Part shown: piece after piece, positions 37,701-47,521 of the stretch
Position numbering within the stretch: position 1 is the stretch's first letter
How the letters are laid out: each line of letters starts with the position of its first letter
NCBI GenBank assembly: GCA_014529385.2
Contig: CM043971.1
Coordinates: forward strand, 98,907,985-98,971,984
DNA: 64,000 nt
Direction of reading: 5' to 3'
Source of the DNA: Adiantum capillus-veneris
Taxonomy: Eukaryota > Streptophyta > Polypodiopsida > Polypodiales > Pteridaceae
Position numbers and translations under genes: made by a program
The notes under the pieces: generated by a model
What the model was told of the DNA's origin: nothing
What the model saw: the letters and a program-made list of their open reading frames with translations, nothing else
Database searches by the model: none

Positions 37701-39113
37701 TTTGACTACAAGTCCTAGTCTAGCAAGTGCGGATACAGACAAGAGATTCTTCTTGATCCTAGGTACATAAAGTGCATCAACAAGTGTGAAGGAACTGCCA
37801 TTAGCAGCAGTGAGCACAATCTTTCCAACTCCCTGAGCTGGATAAGAGGCGTTGTTGGCACAAGTGACTGAATTCCGATGAGGGACAGACTCGAGAGAGG
37901 TAAACAATTCACGATGTGAGGTAATGTGCTTTGTAGCACCACTGTCGAAATACCACACATGTGAATCTGCAGCAACTGACAAGCATGCATCATGGACAGC
38001 AGGATTGTAAGTGCACTCTGTGCTAAAAGCCCATTCTGCATCAACATCAGCATCACAATCTCCTTTCACAGAAGACTCAACAATGGCTGCATTTGTAGTG
38101 GATCCAGCATTTGTAGTGGAACCATCCTCTTTCTTCTTAGCCTCTTTGGCCTTCAACTTAGGACACGACTTGATCAAGTGATCATTGGCTTTACAATAAT
38201 GGCAACGCATCTTCTTTTTGCCCTTATCACCAGAATTGCCAGACGAAGTGCTGCCAGCAGAAGCATTAGGAACAGAATTTTTGCCACTCGCAGCAGAACC
38301 ATAAGAAGTGGCTGCATTACTGTTACCACCCTTTCTTTGAGAAGCAATAAAAGCCTGTTCAACTGCACGCTGCCTAGTCTTGTTTTTTCTAGAAAGTGAC
38401 TCTTGCAACAGCAATGTGCATAATGCATCAAACTTGACGACTTCAGGATTTCCTTGGGTCATCAGTCTCCAAGTACTAGCAAAAGTCTGGTAGGAATCTG
38501 GTAAGGCATCAAGAACAGTCTGCACAAGGGAACTGTCCGAAATGACTTCACCTGCAGAAATGAGTTGCTCATTGATATCCTTGACACTAGCAAGGAAAGT
38601 GTCCATATCATCATCCTCATGCATAATCTTCGACTCTAGCTCTTTACGCAACAAAGCAATTTTAGCCTCATTGCGGCTTGCATAAAGACCTGCTAGAATA
38701 TCCCAAGCCTGTTTTGCAGATTTTGCTGAACGGATGTGAGGAATAATGGTGCGCTTCATAGACAACGCAATTAATGCATGAGCCTGCGCATCCTTAACAT
38801 CCCAACGAGCTTGTTCTGCCGTAGGCAAAACAACTCTAACAGCTGCAATCCTTGCAGCAAGACCTGCAACATCCTCAATATCGCCTACATCTTCAGAACC
38901 AGGACGTACATCAATGCCCTGCACAATGTTCCAGACACCTTTTGACACAAGAACATGTTGCATCATATAAGCCCACATAGGGTAGTTGTCCCCATCCAAC
39001 CTGTCCTCAGCAGCAAACATCTTGAACACATCTGTGTTGTTGTTGTCAGCCATGGTAAATGCTGCACCTGATGTGAAAACTGCCCGAAAATAGGAGAAAT
39101 GGAGCGGGAACAA
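34767..39113 (-). CDS. Ty1/copia Gag-Pol polyprotein, 1,448 codons, intact
   Basis: One uninterrupted frame. The likely true start is the second Met (39053, MADNNNTDVF), which fits copia gag N-termini better than the Met 20 codons upstream. Domains, in residues from the upstream Met: gag helix domain with LDGDNYPMWAYM (about 39-50), CCHC zinc knuckle CHYCKANDHLIKSC (304-317), aspartic protease WYFDSGATKHIT (388-398), pre-integrase LWHARFGHLN ... CEGC (527-565), the integrase core with its DDE residues in HSDVCGP, LHSDRGGEY and QQNGVAERKN (about 592, 656 and 692), copia RT with GTKWVYKLKR, TAFLNGDIFEEVYV and the catalytic YVDD, then RNase H (SDSDWAGC ... SSCEAEYRAV), ending LGLLPFVD. All catalytic motifs are intact. 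The order PR-INT-RT-RH is diagnostic of Ty1/copia. Confidence 0.95.
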   Translation of the reverse strand: MFPLHFSYFRAVFTSGAAFTMADNNNTDVFKMFAAEDRLDGDNYPMWAYMMQHVLVSKGVWNIVQGIDVRPGSEDVGDIEDVAGLAARIAAVRVVLPTAEQARWDVKDAQAHALIALSMKRTIIPHIRSAKSAKQAWDILAGLYASRNEAKIALLRKELESKIMHEDDDMDTFLASVKDINEQLISAGEVISDSSLVQTVLDALPDSYQTFASTWRLMTQGNPEVVKFDALCTLLLQESLSRKNKTRQRAVEQAFIASQRKGGNSNAATSYGSAASGKNSVPNASAGSTSSGNSGDKGKKKMRCHYCKANDHLIKSCPKLKAKEAKKKEDGSTTNAGSTTNAAIVESSVKGDCDADVDAEWAFSTECTYNPAVHDACLSVAADSHVWYFDSGATKHITSHRELFTSLESVPHRNSVTCANNASYPAQGVGKIVLTAANGSSFTLVDALYVPRIKKNLLSVSALARLGLVVKFVDDRCTVHDLSFGDEIVASGLLCRGLYKLTLYDKCGQNFANAVADSRAISDAKLWHARFGHLNFASLLRLQKSDMVASLPPLEAPVKHVCEGCILGKMQRSKFPKDGSVRATCRLQLVHSDVCGPMQTPSLGNYLYFMTFIDDYSRHAWVFPLKAKSEVFMCFKQFLAMAENVSKCTMGTLHSDRGGEYMSHEFNAFLASRGIKHQCTVPYTPQQNGVAERKNRSLAEMARCMVKSQALPHSFWLEAIMCATYVLNRCPTKALQSITPYEAWHDRKPSIEHMRVFGCLAYALVPQVQRKKLDDKAVKCIFVGYSAESKGYRLYHPQTKRILVSRDVVFVEDSVQPLLSCTRDSNVSSQDIYDTLLPLFSGGNTNVSSNEANVQPMGVSENVLEQPITDADVHDVLDEERAENEQARGMPKWLVHTLRDSKLDAPLSSRTRSGSRHASYASDCYALAVSSLHDVEEPLSFDEPQNSENWIAAMKSEYDALMENDTWTLCDLPPGKKAIGTKWVYKLKRKPDGEIDRHKARLVAKGYAQQKGIDYEETFAPTCRMTTVRFLCALAAHFGWDVHQSDIVTAFLNGDIFEEVYVTQPRGFVIKGQEDKVCKCKKALYGLKQSPRAWYEKADTHLVKRGFRNSPTESTLYVKCEDDVFLIVVLYVDDLLITGPNERHIAEFKADLNATFKMKDLGLLHHYLGIQFKQCDGGIALCQKSYIETLLCKFGLEDCKPIATPMETGLKLSLHDVGDPTHVTLYQTAVGCLIYVCNTRPDIQFAVSQVSRFMHSPESKHWQAVKRIFRYLSGTLHLGLFYPKGGSLPPDLHAFSDSDWAGCFDTRVSTSGFCFMLGSSCISWLSKKQPTVATSSCEAEYRAVFTATVECVWLRHLMADLGVEQDTANTIYTDSQSALAVARNPVFHARTKHIEVHYHYVRERLSAGEISLAYVPTQDNLANLFTKALSREKLEAFRKALGLLPFVD

Positions 39114-39401
39114 CTTGTGCTATATAGCACAAACCGTAGAAGACTATAAGGCACCTGTTATGCAGAAAACAGCACTGACAGAAAATCTGCACAAAATGAC
39201 GAAATAGCTTGTGCAGTACTGCCCGTAGTGGAAACGGAGGCCGAAATGAGCCCAAATCAAAATTCTGAGCAGACCTAGCTCTTTGAGCTATCCCAAAATA
39301 TTCGTTGACCTGCGAACGCTCGCCAAAGCTCACTGAAATCGGAGAAAGTGAACAGGCGTGTGCTGGAGCAGCTGGCGACTAAGCCCGGGAGGACGTGACC
39401 T

Positions 39402-39413
39402 GCTCTGATACCA
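39402..39413 (-). other. copia primer binding site
   Basis: The minus strand reads TGGTATCAGAGC, two bases inside the 5' LTR; complementary to initiator-Met tRNA. Confidence 0.9.
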
Positions 39414-39415
39414 AT

Positions 39416-39642
39416 TGTTGGAATTAGGGTCGCAGAGAAACACACACAGCTTGGAGAAGACGAAGGAAGCTCAAGGCACACAATAGAGAGTGTGTTACTT
39501 AGTGTGCAATGTAAAGATAGTTAGCCCTAGAGTGATGGGCGTATATACAATGCACGGGGGAAAAAACCTCCTAAAGAGGGAAAAAATGCCCCGGCGGTCC
39601 TAGTGTGTTCACACACATCACTACCACATGTATATGGTAACA
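39416..39642 (-). repeat. copia 5' LTR, 227 bp
   Basis: Identical in length to the 3' LTR, with three substitutions seen (two near its left end, one in the AAAGAGGG stretch). Confidence 0.95.
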
Positions 39643-39992
39643 AGCATGAATAGAGAGAGACAAAGAGCAAGACAGCATGTGCAGGTGCATCTCCTAGAGC
39701 GGAGTGCTACACTAGCATGGAGAGAGAGAAGAGAGGAGAGGAGAGAAAAAAAGACACAGGCACTGGGTGCAATCTCCCCCCGTGCAAGAGTGAGCATTTT
39801 CCTCTTGCACGTATTTATTTATAGATTTCTTGAATGCTCAAAGTGAGTACAAATTGCTCGGCCGGACATAATAATATTTATAGCTCATAAAGAGAACTTG
39901 AATAATAAAATGTATATCCTTTTGCATAGTCCATAACTTCATCAAGCTTTTCCACATGTGAGTTGTAGTAAATAACAAAATATAAATATTCA

Positions 39993-42925
39993 TTATATAC
40001 CCCTCCGTTAGCAAGCAACTGTCCTCAACTGCAAAGATAAGAATCTGCAAACCATACTTGCCAAAAACAATGGCCAGTATTCTGTATCAAAAGTATCATA
40101 TATTTTTAAAAATTTAAATAAACAACAATGCTTATGCATGCCATCATCCACATACTACATATTCTAGTGTCCCATACACTTGAATAAGTAGTATATGTAA
40201 TATCCTAAGGAATCGGAATATCATTAACCACACTCATCATTCAAAAATCAATCTTTAGAAATTTTGATTCCAATTTCATAAACGTTGTCACAACAGAAAA
40301 TCGTTATATACCAAGTCCAAATCCAATGTCAATTTGACTATATAAGTCCAAATCCAAAATATCTTTCATTTTATATACCCGGGTAACAAAAGCATACTAG
40401 GAATAGTGGTGGCTAGCCACTACAGCATGATTTTTTTATCAGTGTTGCCTCAATCGGTGAATCTACACCAATGAGACATGCTGATTAAATCGGAAAAATT
40501 TTACTTGTGTTGCCTAAACCGGCAGCGGATGTGCACGTATAACTGGTGTTGACTAGATCAGCAAATCTACACCAGGTGAGCATTTATGCACTACCTAAAT
40601 TGATGAATTTGTGTGCGAGTGACCAATGGACTAGACGAGACATGAAAATTACAAAACATTTACCTGGTACCAAATTGTATTAGGATGGAATGCTGAAGTA
40701 TGTACCAAATGTTGATGATCATTCCAAATCAATTGAGCTTATATGAGTGGGTTGTATAAAAAATCATCTCAGTAAGATTTCAACCGATGTAAGTACAAGC
40801 AATGACATTAGAAATAATTAATTGTGTAGTTTATAACACAATGTAGACAAGTAAAAGAGTTGTGTATTCTAAAATGTATGGCATTTATCAATGGTGTTTA
40901 TCAAGTGAGTACACTGAACTAGGGGATTTTTGTATAAGAAGATGTTGTAAGAGGTGGTGGATCATGTGGAGATATGAAAGTAAAATAAACACTAGGATAG
41001 TGTATTATATAAATCCTATTGTTAGATGTATACAATGCACCTTCTGATTGGTTCCTTATGAACACATTGTTTCTACAAAATGAAAGAAAGTAGAGCGAGG
41101 AGAGGACTTACCGGATTGGTTCTCTGCAAGTGTGCTTAGTCTTGATGGTATGCATGTAATAAACCAAAGTATAGGTGGTAAGCAAATTAAACAAGTATTT
41201 AATAGGTAACCACTTGTCCTAAACAAAAGCATTAACCAACATCGACTATGATGATGACAAGATTTCTAAAATGAGCAAAGGATTGAAAAATTTCATGTTG
41301 CGTTCTTAGTGGAAAAAGGTCATGAAAATCATGTTATAACAAGTGACAATTTATAAGTACAACGACAACATAAAAGAATCAATAAGATTCTATCAGAATT
41401 GCTATATAGGTGTTTATGATGGTTGCTAAAATATTTACCTTTCTTCATAGACATTAATATTGGTTTTTTTTTTTTTTTTTGTGGAGTCTCTACCTAGTTG
41501 TTGGCTATTGTTGCGGGAGCGAATCACACCACCTATAAAGTGCATGCAACACTACCTAGATCAACATAATGTAAATCAAGGACACATATGACACGATAGG
41601 CGCACGGAGGCAATCTCTATAGCTTGTCAGGCTGAGACCATCCCATACATACAACACTCTGGAAGGCCAACTTAACCAAAATCAGGAATCTCACTACTCT
41701 CAACTACACCACCCAACCTACATAGACACAAACGAAAGGAAACTCACCAAATCATAACAGAATCATACGAAACTCAAGGAACACCATCCCCTAGGATACA
41801 CATGCCCCAAAGCCTCTACACTCAAAATCCTCACTCCAAACCCATCTACAAAAAATGCGAATGAAGACAGAGCAAAATTTTGTAAGTGCCCGAAACTTAA
41901 ATCTATGAGTACCCATGCGTAGCTTATGTCACCACAATTCTAATGACTACTTGCACACAAAAAATAGACATCATTTGATACCCTTACGACCACAAATATC
42001 TTGTAGATGCATTAGCACATGTGCTTCGTTTCACATGGAATGCTTGGTGTTGATGCATAGCTCTCTCCGAGTCTATTACAATGGTGCTGTCGAATCTTCA
42101 ATGTGATGAGCGAGCAGGAAGTAGTGCCAGGATGAAGCTCACGCTCTCTCTCTTTCTCTCTCACACACACAGTCGATCATAGCTCAAAACTTTAATTAAG
42201 ATAAAGTTCTCTTTACAAAATGACCTAGGTACCTTATATACTAAGGCTACCATAAGTCAAACCAAAAATAAAGTTCAATGGGACAAATGGATTTGTATTT
42301 ACAATCTAGAGGTGCCATCACACCCTGGCTTCTGCAACTAGAATAGCTACTCATTACAAATGATGTCTTTAACCATAATCTGCATCATTCCATAATCTCA
42401 AAAAATAAGACTTTGGTATGAAAATTGAGTTATGCCGTAATGTTGACCCATGGGTCAACAATTATTGTGGGTTGCAACACTTACACAACTATTGAAAACC
42501 ACAAAAGAGAGGAACAAAGAGAGAGTAGAACAATTTGCCAAAGTCCCCTTGCTATCAATGGTGAGGGTGGGGCATCAAAATCGTATGGCACAAGTTGATG
42601 CTAAAAGATGATTTAAGAAAATTTTAGAGTGCTATTTTAAAGTTAAGAAAAAAAACTTGATCTATGGACAAGCAGACAGTAAGAAAACATGATACATTAC
42701 TTTTGAGCAACAATTTTTTTAATTAAAGAAAGCATCGGTACATTTCAAATTAAAGTTGTTCACAACTTAATTAGGAAAAAGGGATGATACATACACGAAG
42801 TCTACAAATAGAATTGTTAAAAGTACTCCAATAATCAGAAGTGAGTGAATTTAAGGCCTGGACTAAACATGAGGATATTATTGACTAGTATGGAGTAGTC
42901 ATCGAAAGAAGTTTTGAGCCAAGCT
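39993..42925. other. AT-rich interior of the LARD-like element; no gene recognised
   Basis: Sequence without ORFs of note and a T run at 41463-41480. Nothing resembling gag, protease, RT or integrase was found on either strand. Confidence 0.6.
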
Positions 42926-42930
42926 ATTCA

Positions 42931-43121
42931 TGTTGGGGTTAAGGCCTATGTGCCTTGACCGGTCGCCCAGGTCATGGGCGCCCACCCACTGTTACCCTAT
43001 ACTTATAGTGAGTATACTGTATAGGGGGAGCTGCCACTTCATAGTCTCTCCACCCACATCGTGTGTGTGTCTCCTTCTCTCTCTCTCACTCTCCGTCTGT
43101 CGTGCTCCCCGATCCCCTTCA
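42931..43121 (+). repeat. element X 5' LTR, 191 bp
   Basis: TG...CA termini; followed after two bases by the PBS. Confidence 0.9.
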
Positions 43122-43123
43122 AT

Positions 43124-43135
43124 TGGTATCAGAGC
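43124..43135 (+). other. element X primer binding site
   Basis: TGGTATCAGAGC, complementary to initiator-Met tRNA. Confidence 0.9.
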
Positions 43136-44099
43136 GTAGGTGCGGAGGGAGCGCATGTGTGCACAATCACGACGACAGTGGAGAGCCAGTTTCATTCCCG
43201 AAATCGTGTCCGCACGCGCGCACTTTCAAGAGTGCAAACAGGGTTTCGACTTCGGCATCGGCAAATTCAGCTTTTCGAGAGCGTTTCTAGTAGATGTCCT
43301 GGCGTTTTCCCCCCCTTTCGAAGCCATTCGAGCCATCAAAAACCTCATCCGAGCTACGGTTGAGGAGCTGCATTTTTCAGCCCTCTTTTGGCAGTTTATG
43401 CTGCGTTTTTGGGTCGAAACGGAGGTTTTTGGCATAGCTTTCACACCCGGACTCGGATACATGTGATCCAGGAATCTACCTTGGGGTTTTGGCACGCTCC
43501 GGACGCGCTCGTCATATCAGAATTTTAAAATTCTGAACGCTGAATTTTTTGCAGCAGCATAACAGCAGTTATTTATTGTGTGTCGAGGATTCCACACATG
43601 GTTTGCTCTCAGATGTGAGAGTGATATTTGCTGCAAGTTTCCTCACAGGTGGGAGGATACGATGTATGCCTTATGTGGTTTGATGCTCAGGGAGACTAAT
43701 GTGATTGCATTTTGAGCTCGGCAATGTATGCCTCGAGCATGTTTTTTGGTAGTCACAGGTAGAGCAGATATTTGTGTACTAGATTTGCAGGTGTTTGCAA
43801 TGATGTATGCAAAGTGTGGAGATTGGTGCATGCATTTGGAGTGCGGTTTGATGCGCTTTGGTTGCTCATGGTTTTGAGTGTGCATTCAGTTTGGTTACTG
43901 GTTTTGTGGCCGTTTTACTGACGAAACTCTGGCAAAATTTTCCAAGGAGTTTTATGCGTATCATTTACGCGATCTAGGTAGAGATTGCGGGTTGCACTCA
44001 GCATTTGCGTGCGGTGTTCTCTGCAGGTGGGAGATTTGTGCGTGTGTATGCATCGATACCGCACAGTGTGGGCTTGGTGATTAGCTCACAGATTGCAGT

Positions 44100-44783
44100 G
44101 TGATACTAGGCGAGTCTCTTTTGCTTGTGGGTTGTAGGATGCTTTGCATGGAGTGCAAAGCAGTGACCTTGTTGTGCAGGTTGCGTCTACGGGATGCACA
44201 GGTAGAGCGGGACAGCTCTAGTGAGTCACAGCAGGATGAGTCATCAGAGGTGATGACAGAGATGACTCACATGGATGTTGAGATGTCGGCTATTGTGGAG
44301 TCATTTCTTGATATGCTTATGCCAGAGCTTGATGCAGATTCAGGACAGATGGATACTCTTGGTACACATGTGATATGTGGTAGGCACGAGGAGTCACTCC
44401 AGAGCTCGGAGTCAGAGTGCCATGGTCTCTATGATAGGGGACAGGATTGCCATGAGTTGAGTTCTGAGTTGGAGGTGGCAGAGGTTTCCAGGGTTGCATC
44501 AACATTTGGTGTCCTCATGTACGAGATGCTGATCTCGAGGCCCGACATAGCAGCTGCAGTGGGAGCATTTGCAGCATGGTTGATTAGTTGTTCGATGACT
44601 GATCTCGGCATAGAGCATAGGGGAGGTTTGCAGGTATTGGAACGATACTTGCAGGAGTGCATGAGATCTTGTAGACTCTTTGCACAGCTTGGAGCTAGCT
44701 CTGTGTGGCTTCCGCAGCAGGATGTTTGTCTATCAGTAGAGCTGGATGCACTAGCTCATCGAGAGTCAGTGGGCATAGGTTGA
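44100..44783 (+). CDS. element X ORF of unknown function, 227 aa
   Basis: I do not recognise this protein. It has a Cys-rich hydrophobic start (MILGESLLLVGCRMLC), an acidic Ser/Glu/Met middle (DSSSESQQDESSEVMTEMTH), VESFLDMLMPELDADS, a hydrophobic patch RPDIAAAVGAFAAWLISC, and a conserved end ESVGIG just before the stop at 44781-44783. The 3' third aligns with the ORF in element Y (RPDLAAAMGAFAA, and the same GIG end). The true start is unknown: open sequence extends upstream in other frames, and the conserved part begins only around codon 60. It lies 75 bp before the 3' LTR. A Gag-derived remnant, or an accessory or envelope-like ORF, are possibilities I cannot distinguish. Confidence 0.5.
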   Translation: MILGESLLLVGCRMLCMECKAVTLLCRLRLRDAQVERDSSSESQQDESSEVMTEMTHMDVEMSAIVESFLDMLMPELDADSGQMDTLGTHVICGRHEESLQSSESECHGLYDRGQDCHELSSELEVAEVSRVASTFGVLMYEMLISRPDIAAAVGAFAAWLISCSMTDLGIEHRGGLQVLERYLQECMRSCRLFAQLGASSVWLPQQDVCLSVELDALAHRESVGIG

Positions 44784-44826
44784 GAGAATATCTCACCTTC
44801 TATTAGTTGTCCACTAGTAGATCTTG

Positions 44827-44850
44827 CTTAAAGGCACATTGGCCTTTAAG
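44827..44850 (+). other. hairpin abutting the polypurine tract of element X
   Basis: CTTAAAGGC and GCCTTTAAG form a 9-bp perfect stem around a 6-nt loop. The last three bases begin the AAGTGGGAGG polypurine tract. Element Y has a different-sequence hairpin in the same place. Confidence 0.6.
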
Positions 44851-44858
44851 TGGGAGGT

Positions 44859-45049
44859 TGTTGGGGTTAAGGTCTATGTGCTTTGACCGGTCGCCCAGGT
44901 CATGGGCGGGCGCCCACTGTTACCCTATACTTATAGTGAGTATACTGTATAGGGGGAGCTGCCACTTCACAGTCTCCCCACCCACATCGTGTGTGTGTCT
45001 CCTTCTCTCTCTCTCACTCTCCGTCTGTCATGCTCCCCGATCCCCTTCA
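44859..45049 (+). repeat. element X 3' LTR, 191 bp
   Basis: Partner of the 5' LTR, followed by the target duplication ATTCA. Confidence 0.9.
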
Positions 45050-45605
45050 ATTCACAACGCGATTGGACAGAGCTTCCACAAGCTTCTACTTAGCACTACA
45101 TCTAGTGGAAGTTATATAGGAGTGTAAGAGGAGGTGCACATGGTGAGTAGGCACAACTACAATTGTCTTCCAACAGAGGTCGCTTATTGCCAATATTATC
45201 ATCACCGAGTAATTCAAGGCCTAGCATGGATAAAGAGTGCAACATGGCCTTGGGAAATACGTAGGGACTCTCAGCATCCAAGAAGTTGACATGAAATGGT
45301 ATGAAATTAGTTAATTGAATAGTTGATCACCATCAGGCGCATCTTGTGTTGTGATGCTAGTCATGCGTCCTCTTTATCAACTCCAGACTTTTGCTCCCAT
45401 ATGATTTTCTTGTTCCCCAACTCATTAGAGGTCGGATTAAAGTTCGTGCAAAAAGAGGATGTCTGAGAGGTGATCATCCGTGAGGGTGTTTGCGATGTCA
45501 ATAGGACGCTCCCACATATCTTTTGACAATCTAATGATTGTGGCTTCATGCGATAGAGTGTTCATCCTTGCTAGAAAGCTTGCCACCATTGACCACAGTA
45601 ACTCC

Positions 45606-45607
<2 letters not shown>

Positions 45608-45650
<43 letters not shown>
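45608..45650. repeat. (GA)n microsatellite
   Basis: About 21 GA units. Confidence 0.95.
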
Positions 45651-45657
<7 letters not shown>

Positions 45658-45770
45658 TTGCGTATTCTATGGCTACAAAGGGAGATTGTCTTGCAACGTC
45701 TGTAGAGAGAGAGAAACTGATAGTTGGAGTCGGAAAAAAGGGGTCTATCAAAGGTTGAGAAAAAAATAAA

Positions 45771-45774
<4 letters not shown>

Positions 45775-45842
<68 letters not shown>
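45775..45842. repeat. compound (TA)n(GA)n microsatellite
   Basis: 17 TA units followed without spacer by about 17 GA units. Confidence 0.95.
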
Positions 45843-45845
<3 letters not shown>

Positions 45846-45913
45846 GGGGGTTGCATGAGAACGAGGGAGAGAAAGGGAGAGAGTGTTAGTCGAGCTGTAG
45901 AGAAAGACGGCCG

Positions 45914-45918
<5 letters not shown>

Positions 45919-45950
<32 letters not shown>
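45919..45950. repeat. (GT)n microsatellite
   Basis: 16 GT units. Confidence 0.95.
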
Positions 45951-45952
<2 letters not shown>

Positions 45953-46046
45953 CACACCACAGGAGTTGGAGTTGCTTTTTAAGTGAGATCAGAGGGGGGA
46001 GAGTGAGAGGTGCATGCACCACCTGTGGACGTTGTAGGTGGCCTAG

Positions 46047-46048
<2 letters not shown>

Positions 46049-46086
<38 letters not shown>
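46049..46086. repeat. (AG)n microsatellite
   Basis: About 19 AG units. Confidence 0.95.
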
Positions 46087-46088
<2 letters not shown>

Positions 46089-47305
46089 GGCACATACTCG
46101 GTGGTTGCAATTGATCATATGCATGTGTGGGTGCCTTTCGGTGGTAGGAGGTAGTTGCAAAGCGTGACAGAGGTCGGGGGTGTGTGGTTGCATGGTGGGC
46201 GAGAACTGAGGGAAAGAGACAAGGCTGTGGTGTGGTCGTTATTCGACCAGAGAAAGAGAGAGAGAGAGAGTTATCCTACCAGTTGGTGTGCACTAACAAA
46301 AGGTAGAGAAGAAAAAGCTCGCCTGCTTTGGCCAAAAGAGCGAGATGTGAGCACATGAGGTTACGTAGGCAGACGAGGATAGTGGGGGGTAGAAGTTTTG
46401 CATGCAGTAGTTGCACGTCACAACCTTCAAGTAGAACTCTGTGTGTGTGTGTGTGTGTGTGTCTTGCAGTGGTTGGTGTGCCGCAACTGCATGTTGGTTG
46501 AATGTTGTTCACCACAAAAAAGCGTCAAACAAGTTGCTAGCTGACGATTGCAACCGCTATTGTGCACTGAGGGTGAGGGTGCGAAGGCATCAAACTAACA
46601 AGCTAAGGGTATTCAAGTGTCAAACTAGGCTCTCAAGAAGCCCATGCCCAAGGTAGGTGATTGCTCCGCTTTGCTTGGCCGCTGGTAATAGGTGGTTGCC
46701 ATAATGCCACTGTCTCAGTGCCTTCAACCAAAGTAGCCTCACGCACGTCATTACCCATTCTGTCTGCTTCTTCGACTCCGTTTGCAATTGCAATTCCCTT
46801 CTTCTTTTTTTTCTCTCAACTTAGCCATGCTCGTTTTACAACTCTTTAATCCTCCCCCTTGGGGATGGGTTTCCCCCAATGGTGAAGCGAATGCGCCTTG
46901 TCCCCTTCTAATTCATAAAACTTGGCCAGAAAATTGTATTTGTTTTTTTTCTTCTTCTTCCCTATTCCTTCTACTATATGCATTTATGACCATTTATGTA
47001 TATGCTACTCGTAATGCGATCACATGCACACAAATTGATCCTAATATATTTACTATATCAACATTATATATATATCAATTGCTCTCTATAAGTAGTTAAT
47101 CTTTCTATTATGCTATTTAAATAGCTATATCTAGCTATGAATCGGCAATCAGACATATACAAAGCAAGCATAAACATTTAATGCTAGCGATAAGACATAA
47201 CATTAAAAATTAGGGAAAGAGAAAGAAAAACGATGCAACACTTAGCTTTGATCGTTAAAGTTCTCCATATCCGTTATTGCCACAACTCCCAAGTGCGTAA
47301 CATTA

Positions 47306-47317
47306 GCTATGATACCA
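47306..47317 (-). other. candidate primer binding site of the LARD-like element
   Basis: The minus strand reads TGGTATCATAGC, one mismatch from the initiator-Met PBS, one base from a TG...-type LTR end at 47319. Confidence 0.5.
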
Positions 47318-47521
47318 CTGCTATAAACTGAAGGCAAGGTGGCCTTGCAAAATACCAAAAACAACATACTTCACGAAATCTATGTAGAAGTATAAGATCT
47401 TTAACTTGCAAGGACATTCCCCAAGTTTGCAAAAATTTTGATACAGAAATGCCAATCCCATGCCCGAATGTATTGAAAACTTTATGTTATGGGAATGCAT
47501 CTCTTCTGTGTGTTATAAAAT

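Larger units (their letters stand above)
34465..39642 (-). mobile_element. intact, young Ty1/copia retrotransposon
   Basis: Two 227-bp LTRs (34465-34691 and 39416-39642) start TG and end CA and differ at only 3 positions by my reading. The element is flanked by a perfect 5-bp target-site duplication AGCAT (34460-34464 and 39643-39647). It has a PBS for initiator-Met tRNA and a polypurine tract, and a single uninterrupted gag-pol frame of more than 1,400 codons. All structures needed for retrotransposition are present. Confidence 0.95.
34364..39992 (-). repeat. 3' LTR of the LARD-like element, split by the copia insertion
   Basis: The parts are 34364-34464 and 39643-39992, about 447 bp once the copia and its duplicated AGCAT are removed. 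An inverted relative lies at 26878-27336. Confidence 0.45.
42931..45049 (+). mobile_element. small LTR retroelement X, 2,119 bp, non-autonomous
   Basis: Two 191-bp LTRs (42931-43121 and 44859-45049; about 8 differences by eye) start TGTTGGGGTTAAGG and end CCCCTTCA. They are flanked by a perfect 5-bp duplication ATTCA (42926-42930 and 45050-45054). The initiator-Met PBS TGGTATCAGAGC is at 43124-43135 and the polypurine tract AAGTGGGAGG at 44849-44858. The interior has no gag, protease, RT or integrase. It carries one ORF of unknown function that has a relative in element Y. Too long for a classical TRIM; LARD-type or a novel class. Confidence 0.9.
45055..47305. other. microsatellite-rich sequence; no gene recognised
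   Basis: Contains (GA)n at 45608-45650, (TA)n at 45775-45808 directly joined to (GA)n at 45809-45842, (GT)n at 45919-45950, (GA)n at 46049-46086 and (GT)n at 46441-46462. The long SLSLS and HTHTH ORFs here are products of these arrays. Interpreted as interior of the LARD-like element. Confidence 0.7.
34364..47379 (-). mobile_element. old non-coding LTR element (LARD-like), host to nested insertions
   Basis: Two stretches starting TGCTA.AAA.TGAAGGCAAGGTGG-like (34364 and 47319, each about 60 bp alike) mark the same end of an LTR. At 47306-47317 the minus strand reads TGGTATCATAGC, one mismatch from the initiator-Met PBS and directly inside the LTR. At 39993-40006 the minus strand has a purine tract GGAGGGGTATATAA before the LTR start TGAATATT. 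A minus-strand element from 47379 to 34364 fits all of this. Its interior (39993-47318) shows no gag or pol. The right LTR is cut after 60 bp near the start of LINE E. The assembly of these pieces is inferred. Confidence 0.4.

Noticed and set aside
42930-43466. ORFs at 42930-43139 and 43061-43466 as possible host genes
   Set aside because: They span the LTR and PBS of element X, are not matched in element Y, and differ between overlapping frames.
45437-46193. ORFs with SLSLSL and HTHTHT runs
   Set aside because: Translated microsatellites.
47306-47330. tRNA gene suggested by the ATACCA-type sequence
   Set aside because: No cloverleaf can be drawn; it is better explained as a primer binding site next to an LTR end.
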